This document shows positions 32,284-44,036 of a DNA stretch of 64,000 nt, piece after piece (within the stretch, counting starts at the first letter, position 1; every line of letters starts with the position of its first letter). The notes below the pieces were generated by a model, which worked only from the letters and a program-made list of their open reading frames with translations, ran no database searches and was not told the origin of the DNA. The position numbers and the translations under genes are program-made. Source of the DNA: Quillaja saponaria (Eukaryota; Streptophyta; Magnoliopsida; Fabales; Quillajaceae); contig CM055608.1 of assembly GCA_029379385.1 (NCBI GenBank), forward strand, positions 31,541,048 through 31,605,047, given 5' to 3'.

Positions 32284-35200
32284 CTACTTCTTCTTCTTAC
32301 CACCTGTGGTCTTCACCTTTTTGTTTCCTTTACCAGTATTCTCTGGTGTTTCCTGTCAGATATACACACCCAAAAGGGTAAAAAAGAAAAAGGTCTCTTG
32401 CGAATAAATGTATCTTGGCAATTATAAAACTGACAGGTTCAAGAATAATAAAATGAAGGGTCAGTATTAAGCCAAATACAGGCATCTAAACCTTGGAGAT
32501 TAAACATTATGGTAAGAAAAAAAAGAAAAGAAAGATAAACAGATACATATAGACAAAAACTGGTTTAGATTATCTATACACGCACAGTCTCTGACTACAT
32601 CACAGAGAAAAGTATAAGGTGATTAGTATATAAATTACACAATAAAAATCCCTTCAGTGGCAGCCAACAAGACAGACAAACTTGCATGCTAAAGGAATAG
32701 CAGGAAGTCATATATGGCATTACAAGGTAAGAAATAGCTTCTTTGGCCTTAAGGCAGGCTTTTTAGTAACGTGAGAAAAACTGATATGGTTTTCAGTTTC
32801 TTATGTGATATAATAACAAAAATAATTGTAAAAACCATAATGATGAAGAACAGCAATTATCTATCATTTCCCTAGAAGTCATTGTAATTATGTCAAATAC
32901 TATAATGCTGTTCTTAATCTTAAGTAGAATATGAATAAGCACAGAATGGCTCTGAAAGTTCACCAGGTTATTTGGCTTCCGCCACCAAATGAAGACCAGC
33001 GGATAATGGCACTGGAATGCTTGGAAGCAAGACCAATAATAGGCAGGCTTATGTTCCCATAGACCATGTGCGGTGCGCCTTGACCATTAATAGAGATGCA
33101 GAGGGAACATCTTATGCTGAATTGCTTGTTTGAAGGTTCTAAGTATGCATTTGCTTTCCTCTCATTCACCATATCAAGAAAATATGGTAACGAATCACGT
33201 CCAGGAATTCTAACGACATGGAAGGAGTTTTTCTTTTGGGTTATTTCTTTCTAACGATTTGAAAGCATTTGCATGCCAACCTAGCATATGAATAAAATGG
33301 TGGGAAAAAGAGAAATAATAAAAACAGAGCTCCAAATCCACAATAACTGGATGATGGTAAGGAGTATACATATCGCTTACACACTTGCACTTATAAGCCA
33401 CATGTATCAATATCTTAGGAGTTCAATATATTAAACCTTCTACTAAATAGATACCTATTATATTCTCAATTAATAGACGTATAATGTCAAAGAGATAGTG
33501 TTTTTAAAGTTCCTATTGTCAAGAGTGCAAAGCAATGCAAAGAATAATGAACAACAAATTAAGTCGTGCATAGGATTTCAAATAGATCTTAGATTCAAAT
33601 CTCTCCTCCCCCCCCCCCCCCCCCATAAAAAGATGAGGACAGGCAGACAAAACAGAATGACAACATGCATCTGGAAATGAAAACTGACCAAAGGTCTGTC
33701 ATACAATTACAAACACATCATTTGAGTCAACTGTTCAATGGAAATATGATAATAAAGAAGCACTTAGCAGGCTTTCTTCCTCATGAATCTTGACAAACTA
33801 TATGGGAAGGAGACAACAGATCTACTGACTAGACATACCTTTCGTTTAGCGGGTGCAGATGGATTAGCTGCCGGCTTGAAAAATGACTCTAATCTGTAAG
33901 GAGAAAAGCAATTAGTGGCCCGAGGAAGAAGAAAGTTTCAACAACATGATTTATATAAAATCACTCACCGGCCTTGCTGATGATTTGTTCTTTGCTGCTT
34001 TAATTTTTTCTATTGCCTAACATTGAAAAAGAAATAATCCTAAACCATGTGAATAATTTATCGCAATTCTTAAATATTAATTGAAAGCCTACTTAAGAAG
34101 CACATGATGATGATTAGGCAGCTCACCTTCATCACTCTGTCACTGTTGAACCCATTTTCATTTACCAGGAAGGTAATCAATCCCTGTAAGAAAGGCAAGA
34201 AAATGCAACCCTTTTATCTTACCTATGAACTGAAGAAACACAACTGTGTATATATAGATATACATATGAATGTACATGTAATTTTTCAACCAAGAAAGAG
34301 ACTTACTTCTTCATCTGGAGCAGTCCACTTAATCTCAAGTTGCTCTTCTTCATTAAAGACTAATGGTTCTTTAAAAAGACGTCGAGCCTCTTGATATGGC
34401 CAATCATCCGGTATTTGGTACCTGAATGGATGCAGAACATAAATAATGGTGGAAGATCAATAGCATACATAAACATCATTAAGATTGCATACCAAATAAA
34501 GGAGTATAAAAATATTCTCCAATGTCAAGATGGATTCCTTGACTTGTTATGCTACACTAAGTTTTTCTATAGTCATAAACAGAGATCCATAACTGATCCG
34601 ACCTGAAAAACTTGGAATTCCCTTTCTAGGCCAAAAATAATGTCTTGTATGGGGGTTCATTATCATAATTGGCATATGGGATAAATACTGTTTCCACTCA
34701 TGAGAAAGCATTTGAAATCGCTGATTTCATTTTGATAAAAGACTGAAGAGCCCATTGGAGTCCATTAACCTTAATTTATGTAACAAATGTCTAAAATTTC
34801 CTGTGACAGAAGTACAAGAAAGGCACACAATGGAAAGTTTTACAGGAAACCATAAAACAACCCAGTAAATTTGAAAGGGGCCATACAATTTGAGCTCCAA
34901 CGTATATAATTGGCAGTGCAAGCATAGCCTTAACGGAATGCAATAAGTAGTAAAGCTAACACGTGCTTTCAACTTCATTGGTTAGGTTATAAATGAAGAA
35001 TCACATGATTAATTAGAACCTCAAGCCTCATTGGAAGTTAAATTTTAACACGTGTTTATCGTTTGTTACACATGAAACAGACTTGCTTTTGTAAGAAATG
35101 ATGATTCTCAAGTGAGAGATTATAAACACCTTTCTTTGTTTATGTTCTCCAGTATATTCTCTATAGAACCATGTTGACGTATGAGCTTCAAAGCCGTCTG

Positions 35201-37413
35201 TCCTCCAATCCCTGTTGCACAATTTATTATCTTACATATAGTATATGCAGATTTAGCTTCTACAGTGACTGCATAAGTTAACTTGAATACTTGCATATTA
35301 GATAAAGAAGAAAGTTCACATCTGTAAATGACCGAAATACCTCGAATACTGTCACAATAATCACACCCAGAAAGAATGCACAAGTCAATGAATTGATCCA
35401 TTGTAAGATTCAGCTCCTCCAATATCTGAACCAAAAGAAAATATCAAAAGGGTGGATCAGATAATAATAATTATGTCTGAGTTAAAAGCTGTGAGTACCT
35501 TGGCAATGTTGAATTCCATGACAGGGATTTTTCTAGAGCTAGGGTCCATTAAATGGCGAAGAAATCTTGGCGCCCCAAAAGTTAAGGAATCCATATCTTC
35601 AGAAGCCACGGCATAAGCCTAAAAACATTATTGTCTGTAAGTTCCTAAGATATCGTGTAATTTTGAAATTCCTAATTCTTAGAGCAAAATCAGGAAAAAA
35701 ATTGGAGAGATTTCTAGATATAAAGTTCAACAGAGAAATCGACATTATTAAGTGGCATATACATGAAAGAACTTCTTGGCCTAAAAAATGGAATGTTTAA
35801 AATGCCAAGAGAACACATTTTAATTACTTTATTTTATATATTTTTTGTTTTCTTTATGTCTGTCACGAAAATCAAACCAAAAAAAAAAATTAAAAAAAGC
35901 AGATATTCACTTGCCTTTCCTGATTTGCAAAGTGCAGCACACTGTGCTTCTGCTTCTGAGGGAGCCTATGGAAACCAAAATCATACCATTACAGTACAAT
36001 AGTTGACAAAAGATATGCATGCTTAAGTGATGCCAGCCATAATTCACTAGTGTAAAGTACCTCAACAACAGGCACTCCCATGAGTCTCAAAAGTCTTTTG
36101 CAGTCTTCATTGTGCTGCTTCGTCACCTGCAATTACAAAGAGCACACAGCATCAAACATATGCACAAATCACATGCTTTTATACCTATAAGTAGAACATA
36201 AAAAAATTATCATCTAACAGATAACATAGCATGAGAAGTGTTTAAGATGATAATGCTAATTTTTTAAGCCAAAGTTAATAAGAAAGGAAAACATAAGAGC
36301 AAAGACCCACCTTTACTGTCCGTTTACTGAACTTCTCAATGTCTTCCTTATTTCCAGTCTGGTACAACGAAAAAAAGCAGCCATGTGATACGTGCTTTGA
36401 TTTAACCAAAAAATAAACAAAATCAAAATAAACAAAAGGGTAAACCTCCTTGGCTTCAGCTAAATCCTCACTAGCGTCAGCCCTCTTCGAGAAACTGCAT
36501 AACAAATTTTAGTAAAGAGACTTGAAGAGAATACCACAAGGCAGTCATTTTTCTTCCATTAACCAATATTACTGTAAGAAAATTGTAATTTTTAATACAT
36601 ATGCACATTGTAACAGCAAAAATACCGTTTTGACAGCTCTTGTTTCTTCAAATCTGGCGGCTTCCCATCAAAAACATAGCTGAAAAAATGAGCATTAAGC
36701 AGTTAAGAAAATAAACACACTTTACAGGAAAAAAATTAAAATAAATCGAGTGACTCATAGGAAAAAAGGAAAAAAGAAATACACTGGCTTCATTCCAGCT
36801 TCCAGAAGTCTAATTGTCCGTGAGAACATGCCTTGCAAATGGCTTGAAATTTGCCCGGAACAAGATCAATGTCAGTGGTCAAAGCACAAAAAGATTAAGA
36901 AGGGAAACAATAAATTGTTAAAAATAATACGCAGTAGAAACTATTTTTTGATTGATCCTCGTAGGGTTATACTTAATTCATTCAAGAGAGAACTTTCAAA
37001 TGGTTACCTAGTAACTTCACCAGCCTCATTAGTCAACATCTCAGTCCCACTCCTTCCCACAACAATCTGCACCGAAATAAAATAGCCCAAAGATTTATCA
37101 TATTCTCCCAAATAAAAAAATTGTGCTTTATATAAATACCCCAAAAAAAAAGGAAAAAAAGGGATAAAGAGTACGGACAAGGAACTGGTAGATGCTCATG
37201 CTGGCGTCAATGGCAATCTTTCGACCAAAGTAGCTTTCAAATTTCTGCTCCTTCATGGATTTCGGGGCATTGTCAGCTAAAAGCTTTGTTAAGCCCTAGC
37301 AGAGGCATCAAACAAAAAAGGGGCATCCATTAAATCAACCTTGAAAATGATTTCGAAAATTACAAAGCTAAAATAACACAAGTATTTTTCGAATTTAATA
37401 CCTTTATACCCAT
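32284..37413 (-). CDS. FEN1: Flap endonuclease 1 (FEN1), 17 exons, one frameshift at the PCNA-binding motif
   Basis: Exons on the minus strand: 37413-37402, 37295-37179, 37066-37008, 36842-36783, 36679-36626, 36494-36446, 36358-36311, 36126-36061, 35965-35915, 35618-35499, 35425-35341, 35211-35130, 34421-34307, 34183-34127, 34016-33969, 33893-33839 and 32352-32284. The product is about 381 residues, as expected. It cuts 5' flaps in Okazaki-fragment maturation and base-excision repair in the nucleus. Metal ligands are visible: Asp34 in AIDAS, Asp87 in VYVFDG, Glu in APSEAEAQC, two Asp in ASEDMDSL and Asp in SGCDYCDS. Next come the helix-hairpin-helix RGIGGQTAL and a Lys-rich tail. Exon 15 has one extra base (33977): the family motif QGRLESFF, a PCNA-interacting box spanning exons 15-16, needs it removed. 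The intron after exon 9 starts with GC. Confidence 0.96.
33608..33624. repeat. 17-base poly-C tract in FEN1 intron 16
   Basis: An uninterrupted run of 17 C lies in the long (1486 bp) FEN1 intron. With the 23-base G run in PHYA intron 2 it is the second long G/C homopolymer in an otherwise AT-rich window. Confidence 0.8.
35914..35915 (-). other. GC-AG intron donor in FEN1
   Basis: Exon 9 ends CAGGAAAG and the intron starts GCAAGT instead of GTAAGT. Using the nearest GT, four bases later, would shift the frame. With the GC donor, SGK joins [10 protein letters not shown] exactly as in FEN1 proteins. AG|GCAAGT is the usual consensus of the minor class of GC-AG introns, so this is a good natural example and not an error. 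Confidence 0.8.
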
Positions 37414-38102
37414 TTTACTTGTAAATCAGAAAGGGAAAGAGACTACTATTATCTTAGTCTTAGTCTCTTAGAGCAAAAAGAAAGACACTTGCTAAAAGGA
37501 AAAGAAAAACGAGAAAGCTATTAATGAGGAATGAACTGCTTCCCGCCTACTCTAAACTGGTGAGTCCTTGTCACGTGAAAAGCACATGACGGGCCTTCTC
37601 ATGATAGTTCCACTTGGGCTAAAATTTATCGTGGGCTGAAATTTATGGGCCTAATGTCATCGGATTTGAAATATTTACCATACAAAAGACCCAATTTTTA
37701 TTTACCAAAAGTACAAGTTAAATTCACAAGTATTTATTATTTTTTAGCGGAATAAAATAATGAAGTAGTCATGTGCTTTTAAACAAATTCAAACTTACTG
37801 TATAAATAAAATAAATTTAAAAGTCATGTATACAAATTTCTGTTGTTTATTATACGAGTAATTCTTTAAAAAAAAAAAAAAAATGTGTTTTTTGATTTGA
37901 TAAATTTAATTTTTAAGAAACGATGTAAATAGTAAAACTCCCATAATTTTATTGAACAAATAAATTGTTTGTTCGTGAATATGAAAATTACGAAGTTTGA
38001 AGCAAGCTGTCTGCTTAGACCGAGATATCGTTCTTGATCTTGATAAGTTGATATGACAGTCGCCTTAGTTTTTTTTAGTCAGTTACTCATAATTATTTTA
38101 TA

Positions 38103-38397
38103 AAAAAAATACAATATCGTCAAAGAGAGCTATTACCACCAAATGGAAAATTATAATTTATGGCTCTTTTTATTAAAAAAATACAATATCATTAAAGAGA
38201 GCCATTACCATCAAATGGAAAATTATAATTTATGTTTTTTAATACAATATCATTATAGAGAGTGCCATTACCATCAAATGGAAAATTGTAATTTATGTTT
38301 TCTTTTTATTAAAAAATTACAATATCTTAAAGAGAGCCATTACCACCAAATGGAAAATTGAAATTTATGTTTGTTTATTAAAAAATACAATATCATT
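38103..38397. repeat. Minisatellite, about 4.5 copies of a 63-72 bp unit
   Basis: Each unit carries TACAATATCNTTAAAGAGAG, then CCATTACCATCAAATGGAAA and ATTATAATTTATGTTTTTTA with small variations. Units begin near 38109, 38180, 38246 and 38318, with a partial one at 38386. Unit lengths differ through the T/A run between copies. The frame at 38143-38361 that repeats the peptide YHQMENYNL is a by-product of this repeat. Confidence 0.85.
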
Positions 38398-41300
38398 CAA
38401 ACAAATCAATTTGTATTACAAGTAGTGATTTATATACTTATATATAACGTAAAGCTGAATTATGTTAGAAATATGGAGAGTTGGCTTATATAAATAATAA
38501 AAAATATATAAAATGAGTTGGCTTATGAGCTTGTGAGCTTATGAGCTAAATCTTGAAAAAAAATTAAGATCGGCTCATTTTATTAAAGTATTACAAAATA
38601 AAACTCAAGATCAATTTATTAGCGAGCCAAACTCAATTCTAGTCTTTAATGACTAACTCATGAGCTAGTTCGGCTCATTGTCATCCATACATATTGTCAA
38701 TGATTTTAGTGATAAAAAAATTTCTCTTCAAGAGAGATATATTTTGTTTAATTTCTCTATTTTATTCTTCTATTTACTGTGATAGGGCATGACAATGAAT
38801 TAGATCATGTTGAGAATCAATATGAACCGATCTAAATTTGAAAAAAATATGTTCCAATAAAAGATGATATGATTTGAAGTAAAATCTGATTCGAATATGT
38901 ATATATATTTGTTAACTGTTTTATATTATATGATGTTTGTGTTTATTCATAAATTTATTAAAACTCGATTCAGCTGAATTTAATTTAAACTTAATCAAAT
39001 GATTTGTTTGATTTAAAATCAATATATTTCACGCATCATTTAGCATAATCTTACATCATTCGATTTTTTGGATATCCGACTTAATACGATATGATGAATA
39101 CATCCTTAATTGATGTATTTGAAAAAATGGAAAAACTTATAGGCAAAGAGATAAGATCTATCAATTGGCATCTTCTACTAAAAGTAAATAAGAATGGATG
39201 GAATGTGGGGGTAAATAATTCATGCTTTATGAAAAAAGGCACATGACATTATGTTATCTCAGATAGGGAAGCATCCAAAAGCTTTACGAATTATTGAAGT
39301 CTTTTCATTTATACAAGATCTCCGGGACCTAAAAGAAAAAGGATTCATGATACATGTCTAAATAAATTCATACAATTTTAATATTTTTATAGCAAAGTGA
39401 TGAGTGAACATCCCTTGTTTTATAGCTAATAAATTATCCTTAATTGCTCCATTAATTGTAGTGGAAACTAGAAAGGGACATTGATCAATGGATACTCTTC
39501 TTCCCTTCTTTAAGAGATTTAAGAAATGGGAATTGCATTTTTAATACTCAATACTTTATTTATTTTTATTTTTATTTTGGTACATAAAGAGGTTAGGGGT
39601 TCAAATTCCAAATCTCATACCAAAAGAGATATACTCAGATTAGTTACTCGTTAGTTTATATCGTTATCAAGTCAATATATTTTTATAAAAGAAAAAAATT
39701 GTTTAAGTCAAAAAAAATTTCCATTTGTAATTCTAAGAATGTGGCTCCATATGTGCGTATTTTGACAAATTGGGTGTCAAAGTAGAAACTATTGAAGCAT
39801 CTAGTTTCATAGATGTTGATTAATGGATATTACTCACTTTTGAGTTAGATGGCTCGATATCATCACTATATATGCATCTTGATCATTGATGATATATTTG
39901 ACACTTTTCCTAGAATCACTGTTCTCTGCAGTATCCTATGGCATTCATGTTTGCTTTATCAGGCAGTGGCAGAAAATTTGTTTCCTGCTACAAGTAATCC
40001 TATAAAGGTTAGGGATGCTGATATTGCGTATGTATTTGTTTTCATACATACTTTGCAACCAAAACTGCCACCAAGAATAACTTTGTACACATAAAAAGAC
40101 AACTAAAGCCAACCAAAACCAAACTAAAGTTAACACTGCTACAGAAACCAAAAGCCAAAGCTAGCTAGCATTGAATTGAATATCTCTCAAAAGTCCTTCT
40201 GTTTTGATATTGGGTACCAATTAGTCTTTGCCTCACCCATCAATCTAACAAGATGGAGCATCAAAAATTGACAGTGATTTGGCATCCAAAACGATTTAAC
40301 ATGGAATTGCTAAAAGTTAGACTGTTACATTGAAAATTACCTTTTGAAATGATTCAAAATGGCTTAGGGATTTTTTTGCAAACCACTACCACTAATAGTA
40401 GGAATGGGGCTGGTCCATTGAGTTTTCTGTAATGATGATGAGGTGGGGAAAGTGACACTCACGGAAATCAAAATAGTTCAAGTTCAAGCCCCAATTGACA
40501 TGAGGGAAATTAGCAATGTGCAGTGTGTCATGTGAAACCAACTTAAAGAATTTGGGTATTTCACATTGGGATTCAATTTTTATTTTTCCCTTTTTTGTGT
40601 CCTTGGGTAGAGGGAGGGATGGACTAACATGGGGCATTTGATTTTCTACCTTTTAAGGTCATGGAAACCATGGAGATAGTTTCCATTTTGCCAAGAAGGA
40701 CAAGCTGATCATGACTGATTCATTTTATATCATTGAAAGAATTAACCATTCCATTTTTGAAGTATGTGTTTGTTCAAACCTATTTCTTCCCAAAAACTAA
40801 AAAGTTGTTGAATTTTTGATATCGCCAACATCATAAAAATTTACATGCAATCTTCATAAACCTTGTGTTGAAATTTAATTATAAAAATGAAAAATTATAA
40901 CAAATTTTAATAATAAGAATATTAACTTTTTATGTATATACATTAGTAGATAATTACTTTCTCATCACAAGGGCAATAATAAGTGAGCTGTATTTCTAAT
41001 ACGAGATTAGAATTTCGAACCTTGGAAAAAAAAAAAAAAAAAAAAATAATTTCTCTTGCATATAAGAGTAACTATATTTGCAAAGCGAAGGAAGACACAT
41101 TATATACAAATTCTATCAAATCACTTAAGAGACGTTGATTGAAATAGAAATAAAATGGAAATTTGAAGAATTTAAATGACAAAAAATTATCCTTATCCTA
41201 ATATTATAATTTGTTTCCATTAATTAATTATAAAGTATAGGCACCTCGAGGGATACAAATCTGCAAAGTAGATATAACAGATAAAAAAAATAAGAAAAAG

Positions 41301-41541
41301 TTAATTAGAAGATTTTTTTAAATGAGTGTCTAACTAATATATGTTAAATTGTAATAAATATGACATTTTGAAATTAAAACTTTCGAAAATAAGAATTTAT
41401 ATATTAAATAATATTCAAATAATGTTCGACAATTATAATAAATATTATAATTTTTTATTAATAAAATTTTAATAAAGTGCCCTAATCACCGGTTAGAAAA
41501 ATCCTAATTATAATTGCCGATCAATTTAATGCCATGAACGT

Positions 41542-41547
41542 TATAAA
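41542..41547 (+). promoter_or_regulatory. Possible TATA box of the NPF gene
   Basis: TATAAA lies about 215 bases upstream of the ATG at 41757, after GAACGT. The leader between would be pyrimidine-rich (TTCTTCTTTTTTTG, CTCTTCTGATTC), which suits a plant transcript. Supported by position only. Confidence 0.3.
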
Positions 41548-41756
41548 CTAGGCCTCTTCTGAACATTTAAGTAGAAGGCCACACTTCCTAGCAAAAAAAA
41601 AAATGAAGGCCACGCTCCATACCATTTTTCTCTGAAACTGCCACTTCTGTCCAAAGATTCCTTCTTCTTTTTTTGTGCTATATTTTCATCACCCTCTTCT
41701 GATTCAGTTCATTCTGAACTACCTCTCTTGTCTAAATCTTCTCCAACGTCTCCATA

Positions 41757-44036
41757 ATGGTAAGCCCAGTCCATCTCTTTCTCCTCTCTCTCTGTTTGTG
41801 TGTTGTTGTTGGATTGTAGCTCGTGTTTTATATTTGGTGCCAACAGGCAGACAAGGAAGACAAGGCAGCAGATGAGGAAAAGTCCCTCGCCCAATGGAAC
41901 AAAGAAAAAGGTGGATTCAGAGCTTCCATTTTCATATTTGGTAAGCAAAACCCAACAATTGTTTACACTCTTTGTTTTTTTATGCTTACTATTAGTCCTG
42001 GTTTTCTTACATTTACATGGGTCAGTAGGTCACTTCCTTTCCTCTTTGTGCAGTCTTACAAGCATTTGACAATATGGGTTTTGTGGCAAACATGGTGAGC
42101 ATGGTCCTGTACTTCTTATATGTAATGCACTTTGACATATCCACCTCTGCCAATACTCTCACAAACTTTATGGGTTCAACTTTCTTACTCTCCCTTAAAG
42201 GTGGTTTCATCTCGGACACATACTTAAACAGACTTACTACAGCTCTGCTTTTTGGCTCAATCGAAGTTCTGGTAAAAAAAATACTGTCACTAAAAACCTG
42301 AAGATTTTGGTTTGAAATTAGCTTCAATTCCAGTACTCTTTTTTTTTTTTTCAAATAAAGTTTTGATTTTTATTGATTTTAACACTGCAGGCTTTGGTTA
42401 TGATAACAATTCAAGCTTATTCAAGTGATTTACAGCCAGAGAACTGTGGCAAGTCAAGTTGTCTGAAAGGTGGTCCAGCAGTGTTCTTTTATGTATCACT
42501 ATCTTTGTTGGCATTAGGTACTGGAGGAGTAAGAGGATCTCTGCCTGCATTAGGAGCTGATCAATTTGATAAAAATGACCCAACTGAATCAAAAGCTCTT
42601 GCAAGCTTTTTTAATTGGCTTATGCTCAGTTCAACTCTAGGAGCAGCTATAGGAGTTACTGGCATTGTGTGGGTTAGCACCAAAAAAGCTTGGTATTGGG
42701 GCTTTCTTATATCAACAGTTGCTACAATTATTGGCTTTGTTGTTCTTGCTATTGGTAAGCCATTCTATCGCCTCCAAGCTCCTGGAGAAAGCCCCATCCT
42801 CAGAATTGCTCAGGTTTGATTCAATGCTATGTGCATATGCAGCCCGCAAGTGTAGGGTTTGAAAAGTGATCTCATTAACATTGAGTTTTGTCAGGTGATT
42901 TCTGTAGCGATTAAAAACCGAAAGCTACCAATTCCTGAGAACCCTGAAGAACTGTATGAGACCAGTGATAAAGAAACTAGTGACGAGAAAATTGCACATA
43001 CCAATCAGATAAGGTGATTCTACATGCTCAAAATTCATATATATGTTAGTGATAGAACTAATCAGTTAAGGTGATCAACATGTTATAGTTCTTGTAATAA
43101 GCTGCAATTTGTTGAACCAGGTTTCTAGACAAAGCAGCCATTCTTCGCAATGACTCAAAACCTGGGTCATGGAAGGTTTGCACAGTGACACAAGTTGAAG
43201 AAGTCAAGATCCTTACAAGAATGTTACCCATTCTAGCCAGTACCATTATAATGAACACTTGTTTAGCACAGCTTCAAACATTGTCAGTCCAACAAGGGAA
43301 TACAATGGACCTAAAACTCGGCTTGGTTGCTGTGCCGGCACCCTCAATTCCTGTAATCCCCCTGATTTTCATGTGCATTCTCATTCCCATCTATGAGTTT
43401 TTTTTCATCCCATTAGCTAGGAAGACCACCGGCCATCCTTCAGGGATTACACAACTTCAACGTGTTGGTGTGGGACTAGTACTCTCTGCCATTTCAATGG
43501 CCGTAGCTGGCTTAGTAGAAGTGAAAAGAAGGAACCAAGCTATCAAAGACCCAACTAAGCCCATAAGTCTATTTTGGCTTTCTTTCCAGTATGGTATCTT
43601 TGGAATTGCAGATATGTTCACTCTTGTAGGACTACTAGAATTTTTCTACAAGGAAGCACCTGCAGGCATGAAATCACTGTCAACTTCATTTACATGGTTA
43701 TCTCTATCTTTTGGCTACTTCCTGAGTGCAGTGTTTGTGGATTTCATAAATGCCATAACCAAAAAAAATACTCCAAGTAAACAAGGATGGATACATGGGT
43801 TTGACTTGAACAGTAGCAATCTGAATCTCTTCTATTGGTTCTTAGCAATCCTCAGCTGCCTCAATTTTTTGATCTACTTGTACTGGTCTTCCTGGTACAA
43901 GTACAGATCAGAAGGGCCAAACTTGAAGCCGTTGAAGGCTATGACTGAAAGCACCCAAGGTAGTGCATCAAAGACTAAGGGATCCTCCCCCTCTGTTGAA
44001 ACAGAGGATGCTAAAGTAAAAGAAGCAACTTTGTGA
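41757..44036 (+). CDS. NRT1/PTR family (NPF) transporter, NPF4-like, six exons
   Basis: Exons are 41757-41759, 41847-41940, 42054-42271, 42391-42813, 42895-43013 and 43121-44036; together 1773 bases, 590 residues, intact. Exon 1 holds only the ATG, followed at once by GTAAGC. The protein has about 12 membrane segments of the major facilitator type with a long hydrophilic loop in the middle (about 245-300) and a polar Ser/Lys-rich tail. Typical NPF words are seen: GADQFD, FFNW, YWGF, TVTQVEEVKIL, LQRVGVGLVLSA, PAGMKSL and NLFYWFLAIL. The closest match from memory is the NPF4 subfamily, whose members include nitrate, abscisic-acid and gibberellin carriers; the substrate here cannot be told. The ExxER proton-coupling motif usual in helix 1 is absent (GVLQAFDNMGFVAN), which fits only some NPF clades. 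Confidence 0.93.

Larger units (their letters stand above)
37414..41756. other. Spacer between divergent FEN1 and NPF genes
   Basis: The first 200 bases should be the FEN1 leader and promoter on the minus strand; the last 200 the NPF promoter. Between them are a minisatellite (38103-38397), an AT-rich stretch with GAGCTTATGAGCT words near 38530-38660, a poly-A run at 41026-41046, and no credible coding frame. GGGGTTCAAATTCC at about 39597 resembles the second internal promoter box of a tRNA or SINE, but no first box is found with it. Confidence 0.5.

Noticed and set aside
38143..38361. Open frame encoding a repeated peptide YHQMENYNL
   Set aside because: It is produced by the minisatellite units, which differ in length so that the frame is not kept; no gene context.
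39590..39625. GGTTCAAATTCC resembling a tRNA B box
   Set aside because: No A box at the right distance and no acceptor stem; taken as chance or a very old fragment.
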